Assembly (NCBI RefSeq): GCF_019966545.1
Contig: NZ_JAIMIC010000004.1
Span: forward strand, 310,001-374,000
Reading direction: 5' to 3'
Origin: Heliomarina baculiformis
GTDB taxonomy: Bacteria; Pseudomonadota; Alphaproteobacteria; Rhodobacterales; Rhodobacteraceae
Length of the DNA: 64,000 nucleotides
In this document: positions 53,074-62,547 of the stretch, piece by piece
How the letters are laid out: every line of letters starts with the position of its first letter
Position numbering within the stretch: the first letter of the stretch is position 1
Notes under the pieces: generated by a model
Seen by the model: only the letters and a program-made list of their open reading frames with translations
Database searches by the model: none
Told to the model about the DNA's origin: nothing
Made by a program: the position numbers and the translations under genes

Positions 53074-54447
53074 ATGATGGACGATATCCCTAACTCGATC
53101 GAAGCGCGGGATGCGCGCGTTCACATGCACCCCTATACAAACGCCCGCGCCCTGCAGGAATCCGGCCCGTTGGTGATGGATCACGGCGAAGGCATCCATG
53201 TCTTTGACACAAGCGGCAAGAAGTACATCGAGGCGATGGCCGGTCTCTGGAGCGTTGCCGTCGGATTCTCGGAAAAACGTCTGGCCAAGGTCGCTCATGA
53301 GCAGATGCTGAAGCTGCCTTATTACCACGTCTTTTCGATGCGCTCGCATCAGCCTGCCGTCGAACTGGCGGAAAAGCTGATCGAGATGTCGCCGGTGCCG
53401 ATGAGCAAGGTGTTCTTTACCAACTCGGGTTCCGAGGCGAACGACACCGCCGTCAAGATGCTCTGGTATCGCGCCAACGCCATCGGCCAGCCGGAAAAAC
53501 GCAAGATTATCAGCCGCGTACGTGGCTACCACGGCATCACCGCCGTGGCCGCCAGCATGACCGGTCTGCCGATGAACCACATGTCCTTTGGCCTGCCGCT
53601 GCCGGGCTTCCTGCACACCGGGAGCCCGCATTTCTGGCGCGAGGCCCAGCCGGGCGAAAGCGAAGAGGATTTCTCGGCCCGACGGGCGGCGGAACTCGAA
53701 GCGATGATCCTTGAGGAAGGTCCGGAAACCATCGCAGCTTTCATCGCCGAGCCGGTGATGGGGGCAGGGGGCGTGATCGTGCCGCCTAAGGGCTACTGGC
53801 CCGCGATCAAGGCAGTGCTTGAGAAGTACGACATCATGATGATCGCAGACGAAGTGATCTGCGGCTTTGGCCGGACCGGCAAGATGTTCGCGACTGAAAC
53901 CTATGATCTCAAGCCGGATATCCTCGTGATGTCCAAGCAGCTGTCGTCGTCTTATCAGCCGATCTCGGCCCTGATGATCAGCGAAAAGATGTTTGGGCCC
54001 ATCGCGGACGAAAGCAACAAGATCGGCGCCTTTGGTCATGGGTATACCGGTGGCGGTCACCCTGTCGCGGCGGCGGTTGCGCTGGAAAACATCAAGATCA
54101 TCGAAGAGCGTAACCTCGTCGAGAACGCGGCCGAGGTGGGCGCACATATGCAGAAACGGCTCGCCGAACTGGGCGAACACCGTCTGGTGGGCGAGCATCG
54201 CGGCATCGGTCTGATCGCCGCGCTGGAGCTGGTTACCGACAAGGACGCCAAGGTCGCGCTGGAAAAACCCGGTGCGATGGGCGCGGCCGTTGCCGCGCGC
54301 ATGCTGGAAACCGGCGTGATTTCCCGTCCGATCATGGATGCGGTCGCCTTCTGCCCGCCGCTGATAATCACCAAGGAGCAGGTCGACGAGATGGTCGACG
54401 GCACGGCCGAGGCCATCGACCTTGCCGCAGGTGATCTGGGCCTTTGA
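53074..54447 (+). CDS. Class III PLP-dependent aminotransferase
   Basis: A 457-residue omega-aminotransferase-like enzyme. HPYTNARALQESGPLVMDHG and IEAMAGLWSVAVGFSEKRLA are typical of the beta-alanine/taurine/putrescine-pyruvate transaminase group. FFTNSGSEANDTAVKM contacts phosphate, IADEVICGFGRTGKMF has the PLP-pairing Asp, and MSKQLSSSYQPIS has the Schiff-base Lys. AAGAGG precedes the ATG. The amino donor cannot be named from sequence. Proximity to ect genes may be accidental because they are on opposite strands. Confidence 0.9.
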   Translation: MMDDIPNSIEARDARVHMHPYTNARALQESGPLVMDHGEGIHVFDTSGKKYIEAMAGLWSVAVGFSEKRLAKVAHEQMLKLPYYHVFSMRSHQPAVELAEKLIEMSPVPMSKVFFTNSGSEANDTAVKMLWYRANAIGQPEKRKIISRVRGYHGITAVAASMTGLPMNHMSFGLPLPGFLHTGSPHFWREAQPGESEEDFSARRAAELEAMILEEGPETIAAFIAEPVMGAGGVIVPPKGYWPAIKAVLEKYDIMMIADEVICGFGRTGKMFATETYDLKPDILVMSKQLSSSYQPISALMISEKMFGPIADESNKIGAFGHGYTGGGHPVAAAVALENIKIIEERNLVENAAEVGAHMQKRLAELGEHRLVGEHRGIGLIAALELVTDKDAKVALEKPGAMGAAVAARMLETGVISRPIMDAVAFCPPLIITKEQVDEMVDGTAEAIDLAAGDLGL

Positions 54448-54473
54448 GCCCCGTGCGACAGTATAAATAAAGA

Positions 54474-54505
54474 AAAGCCCGGTGCGCTGCGCCGGGCTTT
54501 TTGCT
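54474..54505 (+). terminator. Rho-independent terminator of the aminotransferase gene
   Basis: AAAGCCCGG pairs with CCGGGCTTT, extended by a GC inner stem, followed by TTTTTGC. A strong intrinsic terminator. Confidence 0.9.
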
Positions 54506-54704
54506 TTGCTGCGACATACTTGGTGAGACCGAAGGTCTTTGAAAACGAAGGTGCTCGCGATAGTTGTGGGCGATAAATCAGGTCTTGATCGAACTGAACG
54601 GTTCTGTTTAGTAGCCGAAGTTGACGATCAGTACTTGTTTCATGGTTGGCGGCGAAACCTTTTCCGGGGCAAGCTGGCCGGGTCGGATACAGAGGTTTCC
54701 AGTT

Positions 54705-55784
54705 ATGTCACGCATACCTTATCAGTTTCGAACCGGGGTACTTGCGCTTGCGCTTGTGAGTCTTTCGCCCTGCATGGCGCTGGCCGAGGACCCTCTGGTT
54801 GTGCAGGCGATGCGCGCCGAGCAGGTCGAGACCCGGCAGCACCTGTCCCTTACAGGGGAGATTTCTGCGCGTGAGATGGTGCAGACGGCCTTTCCGACCG
54901 GTGGCCGTATCGCCGAGATTGCCGTGGAAGATGGCGATCGGGTGAAGGCGGGAGAGGTGCTGGCGCGGATCGAGAAGGTGCAGCAAGAGCAATCGCTGCG
55001 CGCCGCCGAGGCCCAGCTGGCGGCGACGCGTGCCGAATATGACGCGGCTCAGGATGCGGATCGCCGCCAGACCGCGCTGTTGGAACGCGGCGCGACGACC
55101 CGGGCGGCACGCAACGCGGCGGCTGATCGCTTTGCGGCGGCAGTAGCGCGACGGGCGCAGGCCGAGGCCGAATTGCAGCAGGCCCGCGACGCGCTTGAGG
55201 ACACCGTCATCCACGCGCAGAACGATGCCACCGTGATCCGCAAGCTGGCCGAGCCGGGACAGGTTGTCGGCGCGGCGCAGCCTGTACTTGAACTTGCGCT
55301 GGGGGAGGGGCTTGATGCGATCTTCAATGTGCCCGAGCAAAAAATGCTTGGCACATCGGAAGCTGAGAGGCCGACCATAATTCTTTCCCCGATCGACCGG
55401 CCCAACGTGCAAGTGCCCGGTATCGTGCGTGAAATCTCTCCTTTGGTCGATCCGGCGACGGGCACGGTTCAGGTCACCGTCGGGCTGGAGGAACCGCTGC
55501 CGGGTCTAAGCTATGGCGACACCGTGCGCGGGACGAGCCAGCCGCTGGAAGGCCGCAGCGTCGTTTTGCCTTGGTCTACAGTGACCGCGAATGACGAAGG
55601 GACCGCAGTCTGGGTGATCGACCCGGCGACCAGCGCCGTTTCGCTGCGCGGTATCGAGGTGAAACGCTACACCAGCGATTCCGTCCTGCTGGAAAGCGGT
55701 GTGGAGGAGGGCGAACTGGTGGTGAGCAAGGGCGCGCAACTGCTTTATCCGGGCCGGATCGTCGCCCCGCAGGAGGATCTCTGA
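54705..55784 (+). CDS. RND efflux periplasmic adaptor, first copy
   Basis: A 359-residue membrane-fusion protein. A signal peptide (GVLALALVSLSPCMALA) is followed by the split biotinyl/lipoyl-like domain (AFPTGGRIAEIAVEDGDRVK), an alpha-hairpin with repeated Ala/Arg/Glu heptads (residues 85-170), and a beta-barrel with VREISPLVDPATGTVQVTV. AGAGG precedes the ATG at 54705; a longer frame from 54621 lacks support. It overlaps the second adaptor gene by one base. The 257-bp spacer upstream has no recognisable gene or regulator beyond the terminator. Confidence 0.9.
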   Translation: MSRIPYQFRTGVLALALVSLSPCMALAEDPLVVQAMRAEQVETRQHLSLTGEISAREMVQTAFPTGGRIAEIAVEDGDRVKAGEVLARIEKVQQEQSLRAAEAQLAATRAEYDAAQDADRRQTALLERGATTRAARNAAADRFAAAVARRAQAEAELQQARDALEDTVIHAQNDATVIRKLAEPGQVVGAAQPVLELALGEGLDAIFNVPEQKMLGTSEAERPTIILSPIDRPNVQVPGIVREISPLVDPATGTVQVTVGLEEPLPGLSYGDTVRGTSQPLEGRSVVLPWSTVTANDEGTAVWVIDPATSAVSLRGIEVKRYTSDSVLLESGVEEGELVVSKGAQLLYPGRIVAPQEDL

Positions 55785-56860
55785 TGCGGGTTCTTTCACT
55801 GCTCCTGTTGCTGCTGTCCGGCGCGGCTGTGGCCCAGGAGGCCCATGCCCCCCGCCCGGTGGTCACGGAAATCGTTTCGCCGCAGTCGGGGCTGGCTTCG
55901 AACTGGGTGGGAACGGTCACAGCGCCAAGCGAGATCGACCTTGGTTTCCTGCGGCTTGGCACGCTGGCCGAACGCGTCGTCGATGTGGGCGACACGGTTT
56001 CAAAGGGCGACGTGCTTGCCCGGCTCGACGCGAGCGACCTGCAGGCGCAGCTTCAGGCGGCGCAGGCCGGGGTAAGCATCGCCGAGGCCAATCTCCACAC
56101 TGCGACCGATGCCTATGAGCGGGTCAAGACATTGGCGGACCGGGGCGTGACAAGCGCCTCGGCGCTGGAGGACACGCAGAACGATCTGTCTGCCGCGCGC
56201 GCGGCGCTGGATCAGGCCCGCGCCGAAGCGGCCCGCGCCGAGGACGCGCGCGACTATGCCAACCTGCGCGCGCCGATTGATGGTGTGGTGACAACGGTCA
56301 GGGCCGAACCGGGGGCGACGCTGGATGCTGGGCAGGCGCTGATGACGATTGCCGCCACGGGCGGGCGCGAGGTGGTGATTTCGCTTAGCGAAGAGGATGC
56401 TGCGGGCATGGCGGAGAGCGCGGCCTTTTCCGTGCGGCTTTTGGCCAATCCGGACGTGCGGTCCAGGGCAGTGCTGGATCGGATCGATCCGGTCACCCAA
56501 CGCGCCAGCCGCACCCGCAGCGCTCATCTGACACTTGACCCCGAAGCGCCCGAGGCGTTTCGGCTGGGTACGCTGGCGACGGTGACCCTGTCGACGCATC
56601 AGGCGGCGGTCACCACCCTGCCGACGCGCGCGCTGATAGCGGGAAGCGAACCGCCGACGGTCTGGCGCGTCCATCCGGACAGCCGCGAAGTCGAACAGGT
56701 GAGCGTCAAAACCGGCCCGGTGGCGGGCGGGCGTGTCGTGATCCTCTCTGGCGTGGAGACGGGCGATGAAATCGTGATCCGGGGCGTGAACCTGCTTGAA
56801 CCCGGACATGTAGCGGGGCGGCGCATCGCGCCAAGGACCATTCCCGGAGGGACACAATGA
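55784..56860 (+). CDS. RND efflux periplasmic adaptor, second copy
   Basis: A 358-residue adaptor distinct from the first. Signal peptide LSLLLLLLSGAAVAQ, lipoyl-like domain FLRLGTLAERVVDVGDTVSK, hairpin up to about residue 165, then LRAPIDGVVTTVRAEPGATL and the membrane-proximal domain. Two adaptors per pump are known from TriAB-TriC. The start overlaps the first adaptor stop (TGATG) and the stop overlaps the pump start (ATGA). Confidence 0.9.
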   Translation: MRVLSLLLLLLSGAAVAQEAHAPRPVVTEIVSPQSGLASNWVGTVTAPSEIDLGFLRLGTLAERVVDVGDTVSKGDVLARLDASDLQAQLQAAQAGVSIAEANLHTATDAYERVKTLADRGVTSASALEDTQNDLSAARAALDQARAEAARAEDARDYANLRAPIDGVVTTVRAEPGATLDAGQALMTIAATGGREVVISLSEEDAAGMAESAAFSVRLLANPDVRSRAVLDRIDPVTQRASRTRSAHLTLDPEAPEAFRLGTLATVTLSTHQAAVTTLPTRALIAGSEPPTVWRVHPDSREVEQVSVKTGPVAGGRVVILSGVETGDEIVIRGVNLLEPGHVAGRRIAPRTIPGGTQ

Positions 56861-59800
56861 GCGATTTCAACCTGTCGGACTGGGCGCTCAAGCACCGGTC
56901 ATTCGTGTGGTTCCTGATGATCGTGAGCCTTGTCGCCGGGGCCATGGCCTATGTGCAGATCGGCCGAGAGGAAGATCCGAATTTTGCGATCAAGACGATG
57001 GTCGTTTCGGCGGCGCTGCCGGGGGCATCAGTCGTCGAGACGCTGAATCAGGTCACGGACCGGATTGAGAAAAAGCTCGAGGATCTGGACGAGCTGGACA
57101 AGACGCGGTCCATCACCCGGCCGGGGCAGGCGGTGGTCTATGTCGAACTGCTCGACACGACCCGGGCCAAGGACCTTCCGGAAATCTGGCAGCGTGTGCG
57201 CAACATGATGGCCGATATCCGGGGAGAATTTCCGGCCGAATTCGCGGGCTTCCAGTTCAACGACCGGTTCGGCGACGTGTTCGGCAATCTTTACGCCTTT
57301 ACCTCGGATGGCTTCACCCCCCGCGAGGTGCGCGACTACGTCGAGGAAGTGCGCCGCGCGGTGCAGGCGCTGCCGGATTCCGGCAAGGTCGAAATCTATG
57401 GCACGCGCGATCAGGTGGTGTATCTCGAATTCTCGCCCGAGCGGCTGGCGGCTCTGGGGTTGAGCCAGGCGCAGGTGCAGCAGACGCTTGCCGCGCAGAA
57501 CGCGATTTTACCCTCGGGCGAGATCGACGCCGGATCGGAACGGATCATGGTGCGGGTCGGCGGTGCGTTCAATTCGGCACAAAGCGTGCTGGACGTAAAC
57601 CTGCGTGTCGATGACCAGTTCTTTCGCCTGACCGACGTGGCCGATATCCGTCTCGATTACGAAGACCCGCCCGCCGAACTGTTCCGTTTCAACGGCAAGG
57701 AGGCCATAGGGCTGGCTATCGGCATGCGCGAAGGCGCCAATATTGTCGATTTCGGCGAAGAGCTGAGCGTAGTGATGGAAGAGGTCGAGGCCAATCTACC
57801 CATCGGTATCCAGATCGACCATATCGCGGATCAGCCCGAAGTGGTGGACGAGGCGGTCGGCCATTTCATTCAGGCGCTGGTCGAGGCGGTTGTGATCGTA
57901 CTGGCCGTGAGTTTCGTGAGCCTTGGCTTGCGGGCCGGTCTAGTTGTGACGCTGACCATTCCTCTTGTGCTCGCGATTACCTTTGTGGTGATGCATTACG
58001 CCGGCTTCACCCTGCAGCGGATTTCGCTCGGGGCGCTTATTATCGCGCTGGGGTTGCTGGTGGATGACGCGATGATCGCGATTGAGACGATGATCTCACG
58101 GCTTGAAATCGGCGAGTCGCTCACCAAGGCGGCGAGTTTCGCGTGGACCTCGATTGCCTTCCCGATGCTCTCGGGCACGTTGGTGACGGTGGCCGGTTTC
58201 ATCCCGATCGGTTTGAACAACTCTGCGGCGGGGGAATTCACCTTTTCGCTTTTCGTGGTGATTGCCGTGTCGCTGCTGGTCAGCTGGATCGTGGCGGTTT
58301 TGTTTGCGCCGCTGCTGGGCGTGACGCTGTTGCCGTCGAAGATGAAACATCACGAGGCAGGACCGGGGCGGGTGCGGCGCCTGTTCCACCGGGTGCTGCG
58401 TACGGCGATGCGGTTCCGCTGGGTGACTATCGCCATCACGCTGGCCGCGTTCGGCGCGTCGGTCTGGGCGATGCAATTCGTCGAGAACCAGTTTTTCCCG
58501 TCCTCTGACCGGCCCGAACTGCTGGTCGATTTCACCCTGCCGCAGAATGCGTCGATCATCGAAACGAGGGCCGAGATGGACCGGTTCGAAGAGGCGCTTA
58601 AGGGGCATGAGGACGTGCTGTTCTGGTCTTCTTACGTGGGGCGCAGCGCGCCGCGTTTCATCCTGTCTTACGAGGTCCTGACAGCAGGTCCGAATATTGG
58701 GCAGATCGTGATCCAGACACCGGGCGTCGAAGCGCGCGACCGTTTGCGCGCGGAACTGGTCGAATTGACCGAAACGCAATTTCCCGGCGTCGACATATTC
58801 GTGAAGCTGCTGGAGATCGGCCCGCCCGTCGGACGTCCGGTTCAGTTCCGCATCACCGGCCCTGAGATCGATGTGCTGCGCGATCATGCGCGCGATCTGG
58901 CGGCGCTGGTGGCGTCGGATGCACGGACGGCCAACGTGGTGATGGACTGGAACGAACCGTCACGGGTGGTTCGGGTCGATATCCTTCAGGACCGGCTGCG
59001 GCTATTGGGGCTGACCTCGCAGGATGTGGCGACCTCGCTTAGTGCGATCTATGACGGGATCGGCGTCACCGAGATCCGGGATGGCACCTATCTTGTCGAT
59101 CTGATCGCGCGGGGCGGACCCGAGACGCGCTCCTCTATCGATGCGCTGACGAACCTTCAGCTTGGCGCCAGCAATGGCGTGGCGATCCCGCTCTCTTCGG
59201 TCGCGGTGTTCCGGTATGACACGGAGCAGCCGGTGATCCGGCAGGAAAACCGGATGCCGACGATCATCGTGCAGGCGGCCATTTCGACCAAGGACCAGCC
59301 CGCGACCATCGTCGATGCGCTGGCCCCCAAGGTGGCCGAGTTCAACGAGGGGCTGCCTTTCCGCTACGAGGTCACGGTTGGCGGGACGGTTGAATCCAGC
59401 GCCGAAAGTCAGGCCCCGATTGCCGCGGTGGTGCCACTGATGCTGCTGATCATGGCCGCGCTGGTGATGATGCAGATGCAGAGCTTTCGCAACGCGCTGG
59501 TGGTCTTTGCTGCCGCGCCTCTGGGACTGATCGGCGTTGTCGCCGCGCTTTTGCCATCGGGTGCGCCGCTGGGCTTTGTCGCGATCCTTGGCGTGCTGGC
59601 CCTGATCGGTATCCTGATCCGGAATTCGATCATTCTCGTGCATGAAATTGACATCCAGCGGGAACACGGGCTGTCGGCATGGGATGCGGTTTTCAACGCC
59701 TCTGACAGCCGCGCGCGGCCTATATTGCTGACTGCCGCCGCGGCAAGCCTTGCTTTGATCCCCATATCCCGGCAAATATTCTGGGGACCGATGGCCTATG

Positions 59801-59904
59801 CCATGATGGGAGGGATCATCGCGGGGACAATCGTTACGCTTGTCTTTGTTCCGGCCCTTTATCTGGCGGTTCATCGGGTCCGGAGACCGGAGAGCACGGG
59901 ATAA
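56857..59904 (+). CDS. RND-family efflux transporter (HAE1-like)
   Basis: A 1015-residue proton-driven inner-membrane pump. Twelve hydrophobic helices in two halves with two large periplasmic loops. The proton-relay motif in helix 4 is GLLVDDAMIAIETM near residue 400. The N-terminus (HRSFVWFLMIVSLVAGAMAY, then GREEDPNF) is that of the TriC/MdtB-like subgroup. In helix 10, ALIGILIRNSIILVHEI is conserved. It forms an operon with two adaptors. No outer-membrane channel gene is adjacent, so a general TolC-like channel is probably used. Confidence 0.95.
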   Translation: MSDFNLSDWALKHRSFVWFLMIVSLVAGAMAYVQIGREEDPNFAIKTMVVSAALPGASVVETLNQVTDRIEKKLEDLDELDKTRSITRPGQAVVYVELLDTTRAKDLPEIWQRVRNMMADIRGEFPAEFAGFQFNDRFGDVFGNLYAFTSDGFTPREVRDYVEEVRRAVQALPDSGKVEIYGTRDQVVYLEFSPERLAALGLSQAQVQQTLAAQNAILPSGEIDAGSERIMVRVGGAFNSAQSVLDVNLRVDDQFFRLTDVADIRLDYEDPPAELFRFNGKEAIGLAIGMREGANIVDFGEELSVVMEEVEANLPIGIQIDHIADQPEVVDEAVGHFIQALVEAVVIVLAVSFVSLGLRAGLVVTLTIPLVLAITFVVMHYAGFTLQRISLGALIIALGLLVDDAMIAIETMISRLEIGESLTKAASFAWTSIAFPMLSGTLVTVAGFIPIGLNNSAAGEFTFSLFVVIAVSLLVSWIVAVLFAPLLGVTLLPSKMKHHEAGPGRVRRLFHRVLRTAMRFRWVTIAITLAAFGASVWAMQFVENQFFPSSDRPELLVDFTLPQNASIIETRAEMDRFEEALKGHEDVLFWSSYVGRSAPRFILSYEVLTAGPNIGQIVIQTPGVEARDRLRAELVELTETQFPGVDIFVKLLEIGPPVGRPVQFRITGPEIDVLRDHARDLAALVASDARTANVVMDWNEPSRVVRVDILQDRLRLLGLTSQDVATSLSAIYDGIGVTEIRDGTYLVDLIARGGPETRSSIDALTNLQLGASNGVAIPLSSVAVFRYDTEQPVIRQENRMPTIIVQAAISTKDQPATIVDALAPKVAEFNEGLPFRYEVTVGGTVESSAESQAPIAAVVPLMLLIMAALVMMQMQSFRNALVVFAAAPLGLIGVVAALLPSGAPLGFVAILGVLALIGILIRNSIILVHEIDIQREHGLSAWDAVFNASDSRARPILLTAAAASLALIPISRQIFWGPMAYAMMGGIIAGTIVTLVFVPALYLAVHRVRRPESTG

Positions 59905-59916
59905 TCCAGTGGCAAG

Positions 59917-59936
59917 AATAAAGTTGCTTTATTTTT
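59917..59936 (+). terminator. AT-rich hairpin after the RND operon
   Basis: AATAAAG pairs with CTTTATT around a 3-base loop and is followed by TTTG. A plausible but weak intrinsic terminator. Confidence 0.45.
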
Positions 59937-60033
59937 GTATCAATTGCGCTGTATCACCTGACATCGGATTTCGGTTTCCATTCCTGGAAGCGTGAAAGTT
60001 TCCTTTAGCTTGCGTGGGGAAGTCGCGACGTAG

Positions 60034-62004
60034 ATGTTAAGGCGTCAACCGGATCACAGGGATCCACTTAGTTTTCTTGCGGGGTCCGGTGAAATGGCGC
60101 GCCGCATCCGCGAATTCAACTGGGCGGACCATCCCTTCGGACGGCCTGAAACCTGGCCACAATCCCTGCGCTCGGCCGTTGGTATCTGTCTGCACTCGGC
60201 TTTTCCGACAGCAATCTACTGGGGATCAGAGCTTAGGCTGATCTACAACGATGCCTGGTCGCATATTCCGGGCCCGCGCCATCCGGCGGCCTTAGGGCAA
60301 CCGGCCAAGGAAGTCTGGTCGGATATCTGGCATATCATCGAGCCGCAGTTCTCGCAGGTCATTGAAAAAGGGGCCGGCCTCTCGCTTTCCGACCAGTTGC
60401 TGCCGATGGAACGCTTCGGTTATCCCGAAGAGACCTACTGGAGCTACAGCTTCACTCCGATTCACGAAGAGGATGGCGGCATTGGCGGGGTCTTTAACTC
60501 GGGCATGGAAACGACGCGCGATGTACTGATCCAGCGGCAGATGCAATTCGTGCTGCATCTTGAGGAACAGCTTGCAACGCTGTCCGAGCCGGTCGAAATC
60601 CGCCGGCACATGATGCGGATGCTTCAAAAGATGCTGGCGCCGGTCGAGATCGGGCTTTGTCTGTTCGACAGCAAGGGGCAGGGCGAGGTTCTGGCGGCAG
60701 AGCCGGGGGTCGAATACCCGATGCCCGACGAACTCTGGGCCTGGGCGAAACGAGACTTTCTGGACGGTCGGGCGCTGGTGCTGCATGACGTTGCCAGCGA
60801 GAGCGCGTTCGCGAGTTTTGACATGCCCGAGCGGTTTCGGACGGGCGGCTTTCTGGCTGTGCCGCTTGTTCGAGGGGGAATCGTGCGGGCAGTTCTTTTC
60901 GCGCATTGTTCGACCACGTGCCACTGGAACGCCTTCGACGAGGCGGCGCTGGAAAAGTGCCTCGAGGTGTCTGACAAATTCGTCGAACTCGCGATTGCAA
61001 TCGAGCGCGAAGAAACCATCAAGCGCGAAGTGGATCACCGGGCCAAGAACCTGCTGGCGATCGTCCGTTCCGTCGTGCGCCAGACCACGGCCAAGGACGT
61101 GCCGACGTTCCGGGCGCAGGTCAACGACCGGCTGACGGCGCTGGCGCGGGTGCATTCGATGCTGGCGGCGTCGAACTGGACCGAGATCGAACTGATGGAT
61201 CTGATCTCGCAAGAGCTGGCGCCCTATGGCGCGGACAAGGCGAAACGCATCTGCGTCAAGGGGCCAAGTATCCGGTTGAACGCGCAGGATGCGCAGACCA
61301 TTTCTCTGATGGTGCATGAACTTACAACCAACGCAGCCAAGTATGGTGCGCTGTCACGGCTGGACGGGCAGTTAACCATTGGCTGGGAGATAGACGCCGA
61401 AGGATCGCTGATGTTTTCGTGGGAAGAGAATTGCCCGGGCTTTGACCCCAGCGCTGTCTTGGACAGCGCGCCGGGTTTCGGATCGGTCCTGTTGAACCGG
61501 GTCGCCGAGCGGCAGATGGGCGGAAAGCTCGACCGCCACGCGGCGCCGGGCGTATTGCGCTATCGCTTGTCGATCCCGGCAGACAGCGCTTCGCGGCTGG
61601 GCGCGACGATGTCGAGCGGCGAGCCCAAGCAAAAGGGATATGGCGGCGAGAAATCGGTGTTGATCGTCGAGGATGAAATCATCGTCGCCTTCGATCTCGA
61701 AGAGATGGTGGGCGAGATGGGACATCGCGTGTTCGGCGTCGCGTCTTCGCTGGACGGGGCGCTTGCGAAAATTTCGCAAGGACGTCCGGATATAGCGATC
61801 CTTGACCTTAATCTCAGCGGTGAATCCTCGCTCCCTCTGGCCGAGAAGCTGGCCCGCAACGGCGTCCCGATCATCTATTCCACCGGGTATGAGGTGGTGG
61901 ACGGTTTGCCCGGTATGCCGGAAGCTGCCCGGATCGTGCAAAAGCCGATGGCTCAGGAAGATCTGGCACGGACCATCGCCGATCTGACAGGGCAGCCTAA
62001 TTAG
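60034..62004 (+). CDS. Hybrid HWE-family sensor kinase with C-terminal receiver
   Basis: A 656-residue soluble kinase. A PAS-like domain at about 30-165 (FGRPETWPQSLRSAVGICLH; YWGSELRLIYNDAW), a GAF-like domain at about 175-325, then the HWE kinase core: H-box EVDHRAKNLLAIVRSVV (His near 335), N-box VHELTTNAAKYGAL (near 426) and the WxE in FSWEENCPG. A receiver follows from about residue 543 (VLIVEDEIIVAFDLEEM, phospho-Asp in ILDLNLSGES near 590, Lys in VQKPMAQ). No membrane segment. It converges on a receiver and a second HWE kinase. Confidence 0.92.
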   Translation: MLRRQPDHRDPLSFLAGSGEMARRIREFNWADHPFGRPETWPQSLRSAVGICLHSAFPTAIYWGSELRLIYNDAWSHIPGPRHPAALGQPAKEVWSDIWHIIEPQFSQVIEKGAGLSLSDQLLPMERFGYPEETYWSYSFTPIHEEDGGIGGVFNSGMETTRDVLIQRQMQFVLHLEEQLATLSEPVEIRRHMMRMLQKMLAPVEIGLCLFDSKGQGEVLAAEPGVEYPMPDELWAWAKRDFLDGRALVLHDVASESAFASFDMPERFRTGGFLAVPLVRGGIVRAVLFAHCSTTCHWNAFDEAALEKCLEVSDKFVELAIAIEREETIKREVDHRAKNLLAIVRSVVRQTTAKDVPTFRAQVNDRLTALARVHSMLAASNWTEIELMDLISQELAPYGADKAKRICVKGPSIRLNAQDAQTISLMVHELTTNAAKYGALSRLDGQLTIGWEIDAEGSLMFSWEENCPGFDPSAVLDSAPGFGSVLLNRVAERQMGGKLDRHAAPGVLRYRLSIPADSASRLGATMSSGEPKQKGYGGEKSVLIVEDEIIVAFDLEEMVGEMGHRVFGVASSLDGALAKISQGRPDIAILDLNLSGESSLPLAEKLARNGVPIIYSTGYEVVDGLPGMPEAARIVQKPMAQEDLARTIADLTGQPN

Positions 62005-62060
62005 AGCGGGATGCGTGACGCGGCGGTTCGATGGACGCCGGACGGCAAACGGTGGTTGTA

Positions 62061-62100
62061 AAAACGAAAAGCTCAGGAGTTTTCCTGAGCTTTTCGTTTT
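62061..62100. terminator. Bidirectional rho-independent terminator
   Basis: An 18-bp perfect inverted repeat (62061-62078 with 62083-62100, loop GTTT). The ends are AAAACGAAAAG and CTTTTCGTTTT, so a T run follows the GC core on both strands. It separates the convergent kinase and receiver genes. Confidence 0.9.
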
Positions 62101-62133
62101 CATCGCGATCCGATGAATAATGAATCTTGAGAG

Positions 62134-62547
62134 CTAGTGAGAACGCTCGGCGTTTTCGTCCGCGTTCTTGGCGAGCAGTTCCATGAGGCAGTTGCCAAGC
62201 TGACGGCCATTGGTCGGCTTCGGGCAAAAGGCCGCATCCGGGAAGGAGGCCGAAATCTGGTCTTCAAGCGCATGACCCGAATGGAAGATGATCTGCGTGC
62301 CGCGCTTTTCGAGTTCGCGGGCCAGAGGGAATACCTCACCGTCTTTAACGCGCACATCAAGTATCGCTGCGTCAGGCCGTTCGTTTTCAAGGATTTTGAG
62401 ACCATCACGCACGCTCGCGCACTGGCCGACGACGTCGTAGCCAAGATCCTCCATCATGAACATGATGTCCATCGAGACGATGATTTCGTCTTCGCAGATG
62501 AGAACTTTTATTTTGTCTTCTTTTGCCATCTGAATGTCATGTGCCAT
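62134..62547 (-). CDS. Single-domain response regulator
   Basis: A 137-residue stand-alone receiver. KVLICEDEIIVSMDIMFMM has the acidic pair, AILDVRVKDGE the phospho-Asp (near residue 65), IIFHSGHA the Ser of the switch, and FCPKP the Lys. There is no output domain, so it passes phosphate on or acts through a partner. Its start overlaps the upstream kinase stop by 11 bp, so the two are very likely partners. It resembles the receiver of the hybrid kinase opposite. Confidence 0.9.
   Translation of the reverse strand: MAHDIQMAKEDKIKVLICEDEIIVSMDIMFMMEDLGYDVVGQCASVRDGLKILENERPDAAILDVRVKDGEVFPLARELEKRGTQIIFHSGHALEDQISASFPDAAFCPKPTNGRQLGNCLMELLAKNADENAERSH

Noticed and set aside
52423-54198. Minus-strand open frame of 591 codons
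   Set aside because: It lies antisense to the MarR-type gene and the aminotransferase, has His/Arg-rich shadow composition and no recognisable motif.
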